A stretch of 64,000 bases of DNA from Winogradskyella vincentii (GCF_020166345.1 NZ_JAIUJS010000003.1:124001-188000), one strand, 5' to 3'; counted from the first letter of the stretch, positions 43,211 through 54,632 are shown. The notes: generated by a model from the letters alone, not told the origin. A program made the numbers and translations.

Positions 43211-44761
43211 ATGAAATTATTTTCAAAAGAACAAATTTACGAAGGGGATAAACTAACTACTGAACGGCAAAATATATCTTCAACGGACCTAATGGAACGT
43301 GCTGGCACCCAAATATTTAATTGGATCCATATGCGCATGCAAGGAGCGCAAGTACCAGTTCACGTGTTTTGCGGTATAGGGAATAATGGTGGTGATGGTC
43401 TGGTTTTGGCTAGGCATCTAAGTACGCATGGATATAATGTTGTAACCTATATTGTAAATTGTAGTAATAAACGATCTAAAGATTTCTTAATTAACTATGA
43501 GAGAATTAAGAATGTAACTAAAGATTGGCCAAAAATGATGACGAGCGCGGCCGACTTTCCTCAAATTCATCAAGACGATATTATTGTAGATGCCGTATTT
43601 GGTATTGGATTGAATAGATCTCCAGATGATTGGGTCCAGGAATTGTTTCAAAAATTTAGAGCTTCAAAGGCATTTACGTTATCTATAGATATCCCATCTG
43701 GATTGTATACAGACAAGGCAGTTGATAATGAAAATGCCGTAGTACATTCAAATTATACCCTAAGTTTTCAATCTCCTAAATTAGTTTTCTTTTTACCGGA
43801 AACAGCCAGATTTACAGTACAGTGGGAAGTTTTAGATATAGGTATTGATAGGGATTACTTGATGCAAACGGAAACAGAATCTGAATTAATTTCCAAGTTT
43901 GAGGTTTTACCACTTTATCAGCCTAGAGATAAATTTGCCCATAAAGGAGACTTTGGGCATGCACTTATTATAGGCGGGAGCCATGGTAAAATTGGTGCCG
44001 TGAACTTGGCAAGCAGGGCTTGCTTGAGTTCAGGAGCAGGACTGGTGACGGCATATGTGCCTAATTGTGGTTATGATAGTTTACAGTCTTCACTTCCTGA
44101 GGTCATGGTAATTACCGATAAGGATGAGAATTATATTACTGATATTTCATTTAATATTGATCCAAACGTTATTGGAATTGGTGTAGGAATGGGTACTGAC
44201 GATATTACAATTAATGCTTTCGAGGCTTTTCTGAAAAAGAATAAAAAACAGTTAGTTATTGACGCTGATGGAATTAATATTATTTCTAAAAAGAAATCGT
44301 TGCTAAAATTATTGCCTACCCAAACAATTATAACACCTCATCCTAAAGAACTTGAAAGGTTAGTAGGTAAGTGGACAGATGACTTTGATAAACTGAGCAA
44401 AGTAAGATCTCTGTCAACAAAATATGATATAATTGTTGTTATTAAAGGTGCAAATACAATTACTGTGTATAAAGACAAACAATATGTCAATACAACTGGT
44501 AATCCAGGTATGGCAACCGCAGGTACTGGAGATGTATTAACTGGTATTATTACCGGAATGATGGCTCAAGGTTATGAACCAATACCCGCAACTTTATTTG
44601 GTGTTTATTTACATGGCAGATCTGCAGACATTTCATTAGAGGATTATGGCTATCAAAGCTTGTTAGCTAGCCATATAATTGATACACTAGGTGAAGCCTA
44701 TATTGATTTATTTAAAAAACCTGAAGAGCCTGCTGAAGGTGAACAGCAACAGGAGGAATAA
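43211..44761 (+). CDS. nnr: bifunctional NAD(P)H-hydrate epimerase / ADP-dependent dehydratase
   Basis: 516 residues. The N-terminal epimerase domain (YjeF_N, about 1-215) shows VHVFCGIGNNGGDGLVLARHL and VDAVFGIGLNR. The C-terminal ribokinase-like dehydratase (about 225-500) shows FGHALIIGGSHGKIGA, TPHPKELERLVG and GNPGMATAGTGDVLTGII. Together they repair hydrated, damaged NADH and NADPH. The two-domain fusion is common. A short Glu/Gln-rich tail ends the chain, directly followed by a terminator. Confidence 0.95.
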   Translation: MKLFSKEQIYEGDKLTTERQNISSTDLMERAGTQIFNWIHMRMQGAQVPVHVFCGIGNNGGDGLVLARHLSTHGYNVVTYIVNCSNKRSKDFLINYERIKNVTKDWPKMMTSAADFPQIHQDDIIVDAVFGIGLNRSPDDWVQELFQKFRASKAFTLSIDIPSGLYTDKAVDNENAVVHSNYTLSFQSPKLVFFLPETARFTVQWEVLDIGIDRDYLMQTETESELISKFEVLPLYQPRDKFAHKGDFGHALIIGGSHGKIGAVNLASRACLSSGAGLVTAYVPNCGYDSLQSSLPEVMVITDKDENYITDISFNIDPNVIGIGVGMGTDDITINAFEAFLKKNKKQLVIDADGINIISKKKSLLKLLPTQTIITPHPKELERLVGKWTDDFDKLSKVRSLSTKYDIIVVIKGANTITVYKDKQYVNTTGNPGMATAGTGDVLTGIITGMMAQGYEPIPATLFGVYLHGRSADISLEDYGYQSLLASHIIDTLGEAYIDLFKKPEEPAEGEQQQEE

Positions 44762-44792
44762 AAAAAGCCTTCAAATTTTTGAAGGCTTTTTT
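44761..44792. terminator. bidirectional terminator between nnr and the TlpA-like gene
   Basis: Arms 44761-44775 and 44778-44792 form a long stem with A tract on the left and T tract on the right, serving the two convergent genes. Confidence 0.88.
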
Positions 44793-44794
44793 AT

Positions 44795-45832
44795 TTAAAT
44801 TATTAAACTGTTTAGTAATTCTACAAGTTGAGGGTTGGAAGGTCTTGGCGCATCAGCATTAACGATATTGCCATCTGGATCAATTAAAATAAATCTCGGA
44901 ATACTGTTTATTTTATAATCCTTTATAAAAGTAGAATTAAAACCATTGTCAGCAATAAGCTGAATTCCTCCAAGCTCTTTGTCCTTTACCATTTTTTTCC
45001 AGCCTTCATATGCCGCAGCAGCATCACCTTGATATCCTCGTCCTTCATCAACTGAGATACTAACAAATTGAATGTTTCTATCTTCAAATTGCTTTTCAAG
45101 TTTTTTCAGAGAAGGAATTTCAACCTTACAAGGGCCACACCATGTCGCCCAAACATCTATATAAACGTATTTACCCTTTAAATCTGTCAAAGAGGTATTG
45201 TTGCCTTTAAAATTTTCATAGTCCGTAAAAACAGGAGATGAACTACCTTTTGGGAAATTTGCACGCATCGCCAGCCTAGAACTCATATAACTTGAAATCT
45301 GTTTTGCTGTACGCTCAACATTTTCATCTACAATTGCGAAATGGGTTGAATCAACTTTAAAATACTTTTCTTTTAATGCTTTGTATGCATTATTATAATT
45401 ATTAAGTGCGTTATCTAGATCTTCTTGTGTGCCCATTGAAAATAGGTTGGAGTCAAAGTACTCATTCGAGATCAAAAATGATTTTACTGTAAAATTATTT
45501 ATATCTGATCCATCGCCTTCATAAACTATTGATTCTGCAAAGGATTCATAATCTGTCGTAAACGAGGATTCGAAGTTATTTTCCAAATAAATTTGACCAT
45601 ATTTATTACCATGTTGAAAATTGTAATCACCCGATACTACTTTCAATGTATCTTTAAAAGATCCATCATCATTTAACTCGATAATTTTGCTATAATTTCT
45701 GCCTTGAAATATTCTGATGGATTGGGTCTCATCAAAATTCTCGATTTTACCGGATATGGTTGCGTAATCTTTTGGTTCTTCCTTACAAGCAATTAATGAT
45801 AAGGCAAGTCCAAGTATTAATAATTGTTTCAT
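44795..45832 (-). CDS. TlpA-family thiol:disulfide oxidoreductase lipoprotein
   Basis: 345 residues. Lipobox LSLIAC (Cys 16). The N-terminal half has the DUF4369 pattern (ISGKIENFDETQSIRIFQGRNYSKI) and the C-terminal half is a thioredoxin fold with WATWCGPCKVEIPSL. Such periplasmic proteins reduce or shuffle disulfides, for example in cytochrome maturation or nutrient uptake loci. It is alone here, so its partner is unknown. Confidence 0.88.
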   Translation of the reverse strand: MKQLLILGLALSLIACKEEPKDYATISGKIENFDETQSIRIFQGRNYSKIIELNDDGSFKDTLKVVSGDYNFQHGNKYGQIYLENNFESSFTTDYESFAESIVYEGDGSDINNFTVKSFLISNEYFDSNLFSMGTQEDLDNALNNYNNAYKALKEKYFKVDSTHFAIVDENVERTAKQISSYMSSRLAMRANFPKGSSSPVFTDYENFKGNNTSLTDLKGKYVYIDVWATWCGPCKVEIPSLKKLEKQFEDRNIQFVSISVDEGRGYQGDAAAAYEGWKKMVKDKELGGIQLIADNGFNSTFIKDYKINSIPRFILIDPDGNIVNADAPRPSNPQLVELLNSLII

Positions 45833-45958
45833 AAATGGGGTTTTATTTCGGCCAAATATAAAAATTTAATAAAGGATTAACCAATCTCACTAATTATTAA
45901 CAATTTGTGGAAGTCTTTAAAATTATTCTCAATTTTGAACATCAATTAACTACTCAAC

Positions 45959-47491
45959 ATGAATCAATACCATATAATTTCTTCAAAACCTCTTGATATT
46001 GTTACTATTTACAACCTTTTTAAGAATAATAAGAAGCTAAAATTATCAGATGAGTTAAAGCAAAAAATTGTATCGAGTAAGACCTATTTAGATAATAAAT
46101 TAATGAGCAATAAAAAGCCTATGTATGGCATAAATACTGGTTTTGGTTCATTATATAATGTTAAAATCTCTAACGAAGATTTAACTAAACTGCAGGAAAA
46201 TCTAGTAATGTCACATGCTTGTGGAACTGGAGAAAGGGTGCCAGAGTCGGTTGTTAAGGTAATGTTGCTTTTAAAAATTCAGTCATTGAGCTATGGCCAC
46301 AGTGGTGTTCAGTTGGACACAATAGAACGCCTAATAGAATTTTTTAATAACGATATTTTTCCTTTTGTGTATACTCAAGGTTCACTTGGTGCGTCAGGTG
46401 ATTTGGCTCCGCTCGCACATTTAGCTTTGCCATTAATTGGTAAGGGAAGGGTAGTACATGACAATGAAGAATATGAAGCCACCGAGATTTTACATAAGTT
46501 TAATTGGGAACCAATTAAACTTGAAGCAAAAGAAGGATTAGCATTGCTAAACGGCACCCAGTTTATGAGTGCATATGGTGTCTATCTGCTCCTAATGTCG
46601 CATAAAACATCCTACCTGGCCGATATAATTGCCAGTATATCATTAGATGCGTTTGATGGTAGATTAGATCCATTTCACGATTTGGTTCATTCTGTAAGAC
46701 CACATCCTGGACAATGGAAAGTAGCCAGACGTTTTAATGAATTACTTGATGGTAGTGAATTGATTAAAAGAGAAAAAGAACATGTACAAGATCCGTATTC
46801 TTTTAGGTGTATACCTCAAGTACATGGTGCCACAAAAGACACCTTAGACTTTGTAGAAAAAGTTATTCTAACAGAAATTAACTCAGTAACCGATAATCCT
46901 AATATATTTCCTGAAGAGGATCTAATTATTTCAGGAGGAAATTTTCATGGACAACCACTTGCATTTGCACTTGATTACTTAAAGATTGCAATGGCCGAAA
47001 TTGGTAACATTTCAGAAAGACGAATTTTTCAATTGGTTTCTGGTTTAAGAGGGTTGCCTGCATTCTTAGTGGATAATCCTGGTTTAAACTCTGGTTTTAT
47101 GATTCCGCAATATACAGCTGCAAGTATTGTTAGTGCTAACAAACAATTGGCTTCTCCTGCTAGCGTTGACAGTATTGTTTCGAGTAATGGGCAAGAAGAT
47201 CACGTCAGTATGGGCGCCAATGCGGCGACTCAGGCATATACCTTAATTAGAAATGTTGAGAGGGTCATAGCCATTGAGTTAATGAATGCTTCTCAAGCAA
47301 TTGAATTTAGAAGACCTTTAAAAACATCACCACTTCTAGAATCTTTTTTAGAACATTATAGAAAAGTTGTTCCGTTTGTTAAAGTTGATGAGGTATTACA
47401 TGACGATATAGAGGCATCAATTCAATTTTTAAAAGATGTAGATATTGAGGTTGAGGAGTTGTTTTTGAACAATTATGATCTCAAAAGTTAG
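45959..47491 (+). CDS. hutH: histidine ammonia-lyase HutH
   Basis: 510 residues. The MIO cofactor precursor ASG lies at 145-147 in GSLGASGDLAPLAHL. MYGINTGFGSL near residue 55-65, GTQFMSAYG, DNPNIFP and FHGQPLAFALDY also fit. It deaminates histidine to urocanate. A tyrosine or phenylalanine lyase is possible in this family, but motifs and length fit HutH. No other hut genes are adjacent, so the pathway is either scattered or the enzyme has a separate role. Confidence 0.92.
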   Translation: MNQYHIISSKPLDIVTIYNLFKNNKKLKLSDELKQKIVSSKTYLDNKLMSNKKPMYGINTGFGSLYNVKISNEDLTKLQENLVMSHACGTGERVPESVVKVMLLLKIQSLSYGHSGVQLDTIERLIEFFNNDIFPFVYTQGSLGASGDLAPLAHLALPLIGKGRVVHDNEEYEATEILHKFNWEPIKLEAKEGLALLNGTQFMSAYGVYLLLMSHKTSYLADIIASISLDAFDGRLDPFHDLVHSVRPHPGQWKVARRFNELLDGSELIKREKEHVQDPYSFRCIPQVHGATKDTLDFVEKVILTEINSVTDNPNIFPEEDLIISGGNFHGQPLAFALDYLKIAMAEIGNISERRIFQLVSGLRGLPAFLVDNPGLNSGFMIPQYTAASIVSANKQLASPASVDSIVSSNGQEDHVSMGANAATQAYTLIRNVERVIAIELMNASQAIEFRRPLKTSPLLESFLEHYRKVVPFVKVDEVLHDDIEASIQFLKDVDIEVEELFLNNYDLKS

Positions 47492-47504
47492 ATACTCAAT
47501 ATAC

Positions 47505-47873
47505 CTATTGATTTACCAATTCATTAGCCCAATCCACGGCTTCATTTAATTCTGAAAAAATACCGAACGGCTTGTTAAAAAACATTTTTTCTACTTCAGC
47601 ATTACTTTTTGCCTTATAATCATTGGAAACAACTGCAAATCCTTTTAGGTTTTCAATTTTAGCCGTTTCAAAATATATTTGAGGATCTACAGAATATGAA
47701 TTTATTCTATGTGTTATGTAGACAAAAGCTTGGTTTTTAAAATATTCGTTTGCGACTTCGATTAGTATTTCGTTGTGTTCCGGCAATACATTTATGCCTT
47801 CATGCATAACAACAACCAAGTAGTTGTCGTAAATAGACATGTCGCAAAAATTGAGGGTTAGGGATGCTCTCAT
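47505..47873 (-). CDS. SpoIIAA/STAS-like small protein
   Basis: 122 residues, no signal peptide. It has alternating strands and helices (DNYLVVVMHEGINVLPEHNEILIEVANEYF; VYITHRINSYSVDPQIYFETAKI), as in STAS/SpoIIAA-like domains of flavobacteria. A start at Met 12 (47840) is possible, but residues before it resemble homologues. Function unknown. It ends 13 bases after the hutH stop on the other strand. Confidence 0.7.
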   Translation of the reverse strand: MRASLTLNFCDMSIYDNYLVVVMHEGINVLPEHNEILIEVANEYFKNQAFVYITHRINSYSVDPQIYFETAKIENLKGFAVVSNDYKAKSNAEVEKMFFNKPFGIFSELNEAVDWANELVNQ

Positions 47874-47900
47874 ATCTTTATTAGTTCGGTATGAAGATAA

Positions 47901-47930
47901 AAAAACTCCTTTATTTAAAAGGAGTTTTTT
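47901..47930 (-). terminator. rho-independent terminator after clpC
   Basis: AT-rich arms with GGAG/CTCC core (47904-47909 with 47921-47926) and T tract on both strands, lying 22 bases after the clpC stop. Confidence 0.75.
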
Positions 47931-47951
47931 AGAAATTATTTTAAGATAATT

Positions 47952-50504
47952 TTAAGATTCTGTTGTTTTACTAGAACTCTTAATTTGAATCTTCAATTCA
48001 TTCTTCTTTTTGTCTAAATCCATCGTGATGGTATCACCTTCTTGAATCTTTGCGCCAATTATTTCTTCTGCTAATGCATCTTCAACATATTTTTGAATCG
48101 CACGGTTTAAAGGTCTTGCGCCATATTGTTTATCAAATCCTTTATCAGCAATATAATCCTTTGCAGATTCAGTTAGTTTTAATGTATATCCTAAATCTTG
48201 AATTCTATCAACTAGCTTAACCAATTCAATATCAATAATTTTATTGATATCTTCTTTTTCAAGAGCATTGAATACAATTACATCATCAATTCTATTTAAA
48301 AATTCTGGTGCAAATGCTTTCTTCAGAGCGTTTTCAATAACAGCTTTCGCATGGTCAGATTCTTGTGCCTGTTGTGCAGAAGTTCCAAAACCTACTCCAG
48401 TACCAAAATCTTTAAGCTTTCTTGCACCAATATTAGATGTCATGATAATTATGGTATTTCTAAAATCTATTTTCCTACCAAGACTATCCGTTAAGTAACC
48501 ATCATCTAATACTTGTAAAAGCATGTTAAAGACGTCAGGATGAGCTTTTTCAATCTCATCTAGCAATACAACAGCATAAGGCTTGCGTCTAATCTTTTCG
48601 GTTAGCTGTCCACCTTCTTCATAACCGACATATCCTGGAGGTGCACCGATTAATCTTGATATAGCGAACTTCTCCATGTATTCACTCATATCTATTCTAA
48701 CAAGTGCATCATCACTGTCAAACAACTCACGCGCTAATACTTTGGCTAATTGTGTTTTACCAACACCTGTTTGACCAAGGAATATAAACGAACCTATTGG
48801 TTTATTAGGGTCCTTTAGGCCGGCTCTATTTCTTTGTATTGCTTTTACAACCTTGGCTACTGCCTGGTCTTGACCTATTACCTTTCCTTTAATAAGTTCA
48901 GGTAATTGTGCTAGCTTATTAAGCTCAGTTTGAGCAATCTTGTTAACTGGAATTCCTGTCATCATAGAAATAACGTCAGCAACGTTATCTTCTGTAACAA
49001 CCTCTCTGTGTTGTTTGGTTTCTTCTTCCCACTTTTCCTGTGCCGAAGCTAAATCTTTTTCAAGACGTTTTTCATCATCTCTTAGTTTAGCAGCTTCTTC
49101 ATACTTCTGTTTCTTAACAACACTATTCTTAGTTTCTCGTACTTCTTCTAATTTCTTTTCTAATTCTATAATCTGTTTTGGTACGTCAATATTGGTTATA
49201 TGAACTCTAGAGCCTGCTTCATCTAATGCATCAATTGCTTTGTCTGGTAAGAATCTCTCTGTCATATATCTATTTGTAAGCTTTACACAAGCTTCAATTG
49301 CTTCATCGGTATAATCAACATTATGGTGTTCTTCATACTTACCTTTAATGTTGTTCAATATTTCGATAGTTTCTTCTACAGTTGTAGGTTCTACAATTAC
49401 CTTTTGAAAACGACGCTCTAAAGCACCATCCTTTTCAATATATTGACGATATTCATCTAATGTGGTTGCACCGATACATTGAATTTCGCCTCTGGCTAGC
49501 GCAGGTTTAAACATATTAGAAGCATCTAAACTTCCTGTTGCACCACCAGCTCCAACGATGGTATGAATTTCATCTATAAAAAGAATAATGTCATCATTCT
49601 TTTCAAGTTCGTTCATAACAGCTTTCATACGCTCTTCAAACTGACCTCTATATTTTGTTCCAGCAACCAAGCTTGCCAAATCTAAAGTCACTACACGCAT
49701 ATTAAATAAAGTTCTTGAAACTTTACGTTTAACAATACGCAAGGCAAGACCTTCAGCAATTGCAGATTTACCAACTCCTGGCTCTCCAATTAATAGCGGG
49801 TTATTTTTCTTACGTCTACTTAATATTTGTGAAACACGCTGTATTTCCTTTTCGCGTCCCACAACAGGATCAAGTTTACCTTCTTCAGCTAAAACCGTTA
49901 GATCCCTACCAAAATTGTCTAACACAGGTGTTTTAGACTTCTTATTTGTTTTGCCTGATTGTCCTGCTCCAAATGGATTCTGTTTCGCTTCCTCTTCTTC
50001 GTTTATTTCGTCGTCAGAGAATGATTCTGCCTTTGGTGTGTCTATGTAATCGTCTTCGCTTGTAATCATTGACTTAAATTCTTCTTTTACGTTATCATAA
50101 TCTACTTTTAGCTTATTTAAAAGCTTTGTTGTAGGGTCATTTTCATTTCTTAAAATGCACAACAATAAATGTGCAGTATTTATAGAAGTACTCTGAAATA
50201 GTTTTGCTTCTAAAAATGTTGTCTTTAAGGCACGTTCTGCCTGCCTAGTTAAATGTAGGTTTTTCTTCTCGTTAGATGTGGTTACAATATTTGGATTTGC
50301 TGGGCTTAAAATTTCAACTTTTCTTCTTAAATGATTTAGATCTACATCAAGTGAATTTAAAATATCAATAGCTTTGCCGTTGCCATCTCTTAATAAGCCT
50401 AACATCAAATGTTCGGTTCCAATAAAGTCATGACCAAGCCTCAAAGCTTCCTCTTTACTGTATGCAATTACATCCTTAACTCTTGGTGAAAAATTATCAT
50501 CCAT
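47952..50504 (-). CDS. clpC: ATP-dependent Clp protease ATP-binding subunit ClpC
   Basis: 850 residues. N-terminal Clp_N repeats (FSPRVKDVIAYSKEEALRLGHDFIGTEHLMLGLL; then the second half by about 145), first AAA module with Walker A GEPGVGKSAIAEG, a middle coiled region with UVR-like residues (KYEEAAKLRDDEKRL), and second AAA module GQTGVGKTQLAK. It unfolds proteins for ClpP. A visible AAGGAAA ribosome-binding site precedes the ATG, rarer in this phylum. Regulation by CtsR or HrcA is not evident. Confidence 0.96.
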   Translation of the reverse strand: MDDNFSPRVKDVIAYSKEEALRLGHDFIGTEHLMLGLLRDGNGKAIDILNSLDVDLNHLRRKVEILSPANPNIVTTSNEKKNLHLTRQAERALKTTFLEAKLFQSTSINTAHLLLCILRNENDPTTKLLNKLKVDYDNVKEEFKSMITSEDDYIDTPKAESFSDDEINEEEEAKQNPFGAGQSGKTNKKSKTPVLDNFGRDLTVLAEEGKLDPVVGREKEIQRVSQILSRRKKNNPLLIGEPGVGKSAIAEGLALRIVKRKVSRTLFNMRVVTLDLASLVAGTKYRGQFEERMKAVMNELEKNDDIILFIDEIHTIVGAGGATGSLDASNMFKPALARGEIQCIGATTLDEYRQYIEKDGALERRFQKVIVEPTTVEETIEILNNIKGKYEEHHNVDYTDEAIEACVKLTNRYMTERFLPDKAIDALDEAGSRVHITNIDVPKQIIELEKKLEEVRETKNSVVKKQKYEEAAKLRDDEKRLEKDLASAQEKWEEETKQHREVVTEDNVADVISMMTGIPVNKIAQTELNKLAQLPELIKGKVIGQDQAVAKVVKAIQRNRAGLKDPNKPIGSFIFLGQTGVGKTQLAKVLARELFDSDDALVRIDMSEYMEKFAISRLIGAPPGYVGYEEGGQLTEKIRRKPYAVVLLDEIEKAHPDVFNMLLQVLDDGYLTDSLGRKIDFRNTIIIMTSNIGARKLKDFGTGVGFGTSAQQAQESDHAKAVIENALKKAFAPEFLNRIDDVIVFNALEKEDINKIIDIELVKLVDRIQDLGYTLKLTESAKDYIADKGFDKQYGARPLNRAIQKYVEDALAEEIIGAKIQEGDTITMDLDKKKNELKIQIKSSSKTTES

Positions 50505-50763
50505 AGTAATTTCCTTTCTGCATTAAAAATAATAAAACATATTAATTATATGGCAAAAACTATACCTTAATTAATAGTTGGAAACGAAGAGACTAAAAAA
50601 CCATTTTATATCAAAGTAAAATAGGAGATACTTATTAAAAAAAAGATATTAAATATTGTTAATAAAAAGTGCTAAAATTCACTTGCTAGAACTCTTCAAA
50701 CACTGCTATTTTAGTTATATTAGCACGTTTTGAAAACCTACAAAAAATTAATTATTTAAATAT

Positions 50764-53292
50764 ATGGCAGAAGGAGAAAAACTTATTCCAATTAACATTG
50801 AGGATGAAATGAAATCAGCCTACATTGATTATTCAATGTCGGTCATTGTGTCACGTGCTTTACCAGATGTAAGAGATGGACTAAAACCAGTTCATAGACG
50901 TGTTTTATATGGCATGCACGAACTTGGTGTTAGAGCTAATACTGCACATAAAAAATCAGCAAGGATAGTTGGTGAGGTATTAGGTAAATATCACCCACAT
51001 GGAGATACGTCGGTTTATGATACAATGGTACGTATGGCTCAAGAATGGAGTTTGCGTTACATGTTAATTGATGGACAAGGGAATTTTGGATCTGTAGATG
51101 GAGATAGTCCGGCAGCAATGCGTTATACGGAAGCTCGTATGCGCAAGATTTCAGAGGACATGTTGGCAGATATAGATAAGGAAACTGTTGACCACAAACT
51201 AAATTTTGACGATACTTTAGAAGAACCAACCGTTTTACCAACTCGTATACCTGGTTTGTTAGTTAATGGAGCATCTGGTATTGCTGTGGGTATGGCAACT
51301 AATATGCCACCTCATAACCTTACTGAGGTTGTAAATGGAACCATTGCATATATAGACAATACTAACATAGAGATTGATGAGCTAATGCAGCATGTTAAAG
51401 CTCCAGATTTTCCAACTGGTGGTATAATCTATGGTTATGATGGTGTTAAAGAAGCTTTTCACACTGGTCGAGGTCGTATCGTAATGCGAGGTAAAGCCAA
51501 TATTGAAGAAGTTAATGGTCGCGAGTGTATTATCGTTAATGAAATCCCTTACCAAGTCAATAAGGCAGATATGATTAAGAAAACTGCTGATTTGGTTAAC
51601 GATAAAAAGCTTGAAGGTATTTCTACTATTAGGGATGAGTCTGATAGAAATGGAATGCGTATTGTATATGTTTTAAAGCGAGATGCAATTCCAAATATTG
51701 TTTTAAACAAACTTTATAAATATACAGCACTTCAATCATCATTTAGTGTAAATAATATTGCCCTTGTAAATGGTAGACCTCAGTTATTAAACTTAAAAGA
51801 CCTAATTCATTACTTTGTTGAGCACAGACATGAAGTTGTTGTTAGACGTACAAAGTATGAACTTAGAAAAGCAGAAGAACGTGCACATATATTAGAGGGA
51901 TTAATAATTGCTTCAGACAATATCGATGAGGTAATAGCATTGATCAGAGCATCAGCTAATGCTGACGAAGCAAGAGCTAAATTGATTGAGCGATTTAAAC
52001 TTACTGAGATACAGGCCAAGGCCATCGTAGAAATGAGACTGCGTCAATTAACTGGTCTCGAGCAAGATAAATTGCGTGCAGAATATGAAGAGTTAATGAA
52101 AACCATTGAAGATCTTAAGGATATATTAGATAAAAAAGATCGAAGAATGGACATCATTAAGGAAGAACTTAATGTTGTAAAGGATAAATATGGTGATGAA
52201 AGACGTTCTTTAATAGAGTACGCAGGTGGTGATTTAAGTATTGAAGATATGATACCAGACGAGAAAGTGGTAATTACCATTTCTCATGCAGGTTATATTA
52301 AGAGAACTTCATTGACTGAATACAAAACTCAAAATAGAGGAGGCGTAGGTCAAAAAGCATCTACTACTAGAAACGAAGACTTCTTAGAACACTTATTTGT
52401 TGGTACGAACCATCAATATATGTTGTTCTTTACTCAAAAGGGAAAATGTTTCTGGATGCGTGTTTATGAAATTCCAGAAGGCTCTAAAACCTCAAAGGGT
52501 AGAGCAATTCAAAACCTTATTAATATAGAGCAAGATGATAAGGTAATGGCATTTATTTGTACTCAAGATCTAAAGGATGAAGATTACATTAATAGTCATT
52601 ATGTGATAATGGCTACTAAGAAGGGTCAAGTGAAGAAAACCTCATTAGAACAGTACTCAAGACCAAGAACTAATGGTATTAATGCTATTACAATTAAGGA
52701 TGGTGATGAGTTATTAGAAGCTAAATTAACCACTGGTGAAAGCCAAGTTATGCTAGCGCTTAAGTCTGGTAAGGCCATCCGATTTGAAGAGGCCAAAACT
52801 AGACCGATGGGTAGAAATGCTTCAGGTGTAAGAGGAATTACTTTAGCTAACGACAAAGATGAAGTTATTGGCATGATTGCAGTTGATGATATGGAAAGTA
52901 ACATTTTGGTTGTGTCAGAGAATGGATATGGTAAACGTTCAAGTTTAGATGACTATAGAATTACCAATAGAGGTGGAAAGGGTGTAAAAACTATTTCTAT
53001 TACAGAAAAAACTGGTAACTTAGTATCTATTAAGAATGTTACGGATGAAGATGATTTAATGATTATTAATAAGTCTGGTATCGCAATTAGAATGGAAGTT
53101 GCAGATTTACGAGTAATGGGTAGAGCTACACAAGGTGTTAAGCTTATTAACTTAAAAGGGAAAGACTCTATTGCGGCAGTAGCTAAGGTGATGAAAGACG
53201 ATGAAGAAGCTGATGTATTAGAAGAAACAACTGATAATCAAGATATTAGTAATGATGGCACGGCTATTGATACTAATGAAACAGATAACTAA
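50764..53292 (+). CDS. gyrA: DNA gyrase subunit A
   Basis: 842 residues. The catalytic Tyr is residue 121 in RYTEARM. The quinolone-determining region reads [17 protein letters not shown], with Thr 82 at the position of Escherichia coli Ser 83 and Asp 86 at that of Asp 87, so no classic resistance change is seen. The C-terminal beta-pinwheel has a degenerate GyrA box (QNRGGVG) and further blades such as [10 protein letters not shown]. The tail is acidic. The gene is followed after 29 bases by a TPR protein gene, probably co-transcribed. Confidence 0.97.
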   Translation: MAEGEKLIPINIEDEMKSAYIDYSMSVIVSRALPDVRDGLKPVHRRVLYGMHELGVRANTAHKKSARIVGEVLGKYHPHGDTSVYDTMVRMAQEWSLRYMLIDGQGNFGSVDGDSPAAMRYTEARMRKISEDMLADIDKETVDHKLNFDDTLEEPTVLPTRIPGLLVNGASGIAVGMATNMPPHNLTEVVNGTIAYIDNTNIEIDELMQHVKAPDFPTGGIIYGYDGVKEAFHTGRGRIVMRGKANIEEVNGRECIIVNEIPYQVNKADMIKKTADLVNDKKLEGISTIRDESDRNGMRIVYVLKRDAIPNIVLNKLYKYTALQSSFSVNNIALVNGRPQLLNLKDLIHYFVEHRHEVVVRRTKYELRKAEERAHILEGLIIASDNIDEVIALIRASANADEARAKLIERFKLTEIQAKAIVEMRLRQLTGLEQDKLRAEYEELMKTIEDLKDILDKKDRRMDIIKEELNVVKDKYGDERRSLIEYAGGDLSIEDMIPDEKVVITISHAGYIKRTSLTEYKTQNRGGVGQKASTTRNEDFLEHLFVGTNHQYMLFFTQKGKCFWMRVYEIPEGSKTSKGRAIQNLINIEQDDKVMAFICTQDLKDEDYINSHYVIMATKKGQVKKTSLEQYSRPRTNGINAITIKDGDELLEAKLTTGESQVMLALKSGKAIRFEEAKTRPMGRNASGVRGITLANDKDEVIGMIAVDDMESNILVVSENGYGKRSSLDDYRITNRGGKGVKTISITEKTGNLVSIKNVTDEDDLMIINKSGIAIRMEVADLRVMGRATQGVKLINLKGKDSIAAVAKVMKDDEEADVLEETTDNQDISNDGTAIDTNETDN

Positions 53293-53321
53293 AATTAACA
53301 ACAAAAATCAATTATTACAAA

Positions 53322-54611
53322 ATGAAAAAATTACTGACATTAGTATTGCTTTTAGCTTTTACTTCTATGTCTTTTGCCCAAAAGAATGAACTGAAAGCAA
53401 TGGAAAAGGCAATTAAGAATTCTAATTTCGCAAGTGCCAAAAGTGCACTAACTTCTGCGGAAGGATTAATTGGGAATATGGATGATAAAACAAAAGCGAA
53501 GTTTTATTTTCTTAAAGCTCAAGCTTTATATGCAAACGGTAAAGGATCTAATGACGATATCGATAGTGCAATTCAAAGTTTAGGTGATTTAAAAGATTTA
53601 GAGTCTTCAATGGGTAAATTGAAATATACCGATCAGGCTAATCAAATGAAAACCCAGATGATGAATACTTTTTTAAATAATGCTAATGATGCATTCCAAA
53701 GCAAGGATTATGCAAGTGCATCTGTTGGTTTTGAAAAGGTTTACAAAATGTCTCCTGCTGATACACTTTATCTTTATTACGCAGCCTCTGCAGCTGTTAC
53801 AGGACAAGATTACGATACTGCATTAAAGCATTATATTGAACTAAAGAATATCGGATATACTGGTGTTCAAATGTATTACTACGCAATTAATAAGGAAAAT
53901 GGTCAAGAAGAGCGTTTTCCTAACAAAGAAACACGTGATTTATCTGTAAAGGTTGCTAAGACCCATACAGATGCTAAAGATGAGGAAAGTTCATCTAAAT
54001 CGGCAGAGATTGTAAAAAATATTGCACTTATTTATGTAAGTCAAGGTGAGAATGAAAAGGCTTTAGGTGCGATGGCGGATGCGAGATCTGAAAACCCAGA
54101 TGACGTTGGCCTATTATTATCAGAGGCAAATGTTCACTTGAAAATGGGTAACAGAGACAAGTTCAAATCTTTAATGGAAGAAGCGACTTTAAAGGATCCG
54201 GATAATGCTGAATTACAATATAATCTTGGTGTTTTAGCAGCAGAAGGCGGAAACATAGATGCTTCTAAAAAATATTACCAAAAAGCAATTGAAATAGACC
54301 CTAATTATGTAGATGCATATAATAACTTAGCTGTTGTTATCCTAGAGGGAGAGGCTTCAATTGTTGAGGAAATGAATAACCTTGGTACAAGTGCTGCTGA
54401 TAACAGAAAGTATGATGAACTAAAAGAAAAACGTTCACAATTATACCAAGAAGCTATTCCATATTTAGAAAAAGCTTTATCATTGAGAAAATCTAACATA
54501 GATGCTGCAAGGACTTTAATGAACATCTATAGTGCTTTAGGTGAAATGGACAAGTTCAAAGAGATGAGAACTATGGTTGAAGAATTAGAAGCTGCCTCTG
54601 GTGGAAACTAA
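53322..54611 (+). CDS. secreted tetratricopeptide-repeat protein
   Basis: 429 residues. Signal peptide MKKLLTLVLLLAFTSMSFAQ. TPR motifs cover most of the chain; clear copies include ALGAMADARSENPDDVGLLLSEANVHLKMGN and YNLGVLAAEGGNIDASKKYYQKAIEIDPNYVDAYNNLAVVI. Such periplasmic or outer-membrane-associated proteins act as scaffolds. Its position after gyrA is common in flavobacteria and does not by itself show function. Confidence 0.87.
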   Translation: MKKLLTLVLLLAFTSMSFAQKNELKAMEKAIKNSNFASAKSALTSAEGLIGNMDDKTKAKFYFLKAQALYANGKGSNDDIDSAIQSLGDLKDLESSMGKLKYTDQANQMKTQMMNTFLNNANDAFQSKDYASASVGFEKVYKMSPADTLYLYYAASAAVTGQDYDTALKHYIELKNIGYTGVQMYYYAINKENGQEERFPNKETRDLSVKVAKTHTDAKDEESSSKSAEIVKNIALIYVSQGENEKALGAMADARSENPDDVGLLLSEANVHLKMGNRDKFKSLMEEATLKDPDNAELQYNLGVLAAEGGNIDASKKYYQKAIEIDPNYVDAYNNLAVVILEGEASIVEEMNNLGTSAADNRKYDELKEKRSQLYQEAIPYLEKALSLRKSNIDAARTLMNIYSALGEMDKFKEMRTMVEELEAASGGN

Positions 54612-54632
54612 TTCAAAGAATTACGAATAAAT

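Noticed and set aside
50669..50726. GTGCTAA ... TTAGCAC between clpC and gyrA, resembling CIRCE halves
   Set aside because: The half-sites face the wrong way round for CIRCE and are more than 40 bases apart, where CIRCE needs nine.
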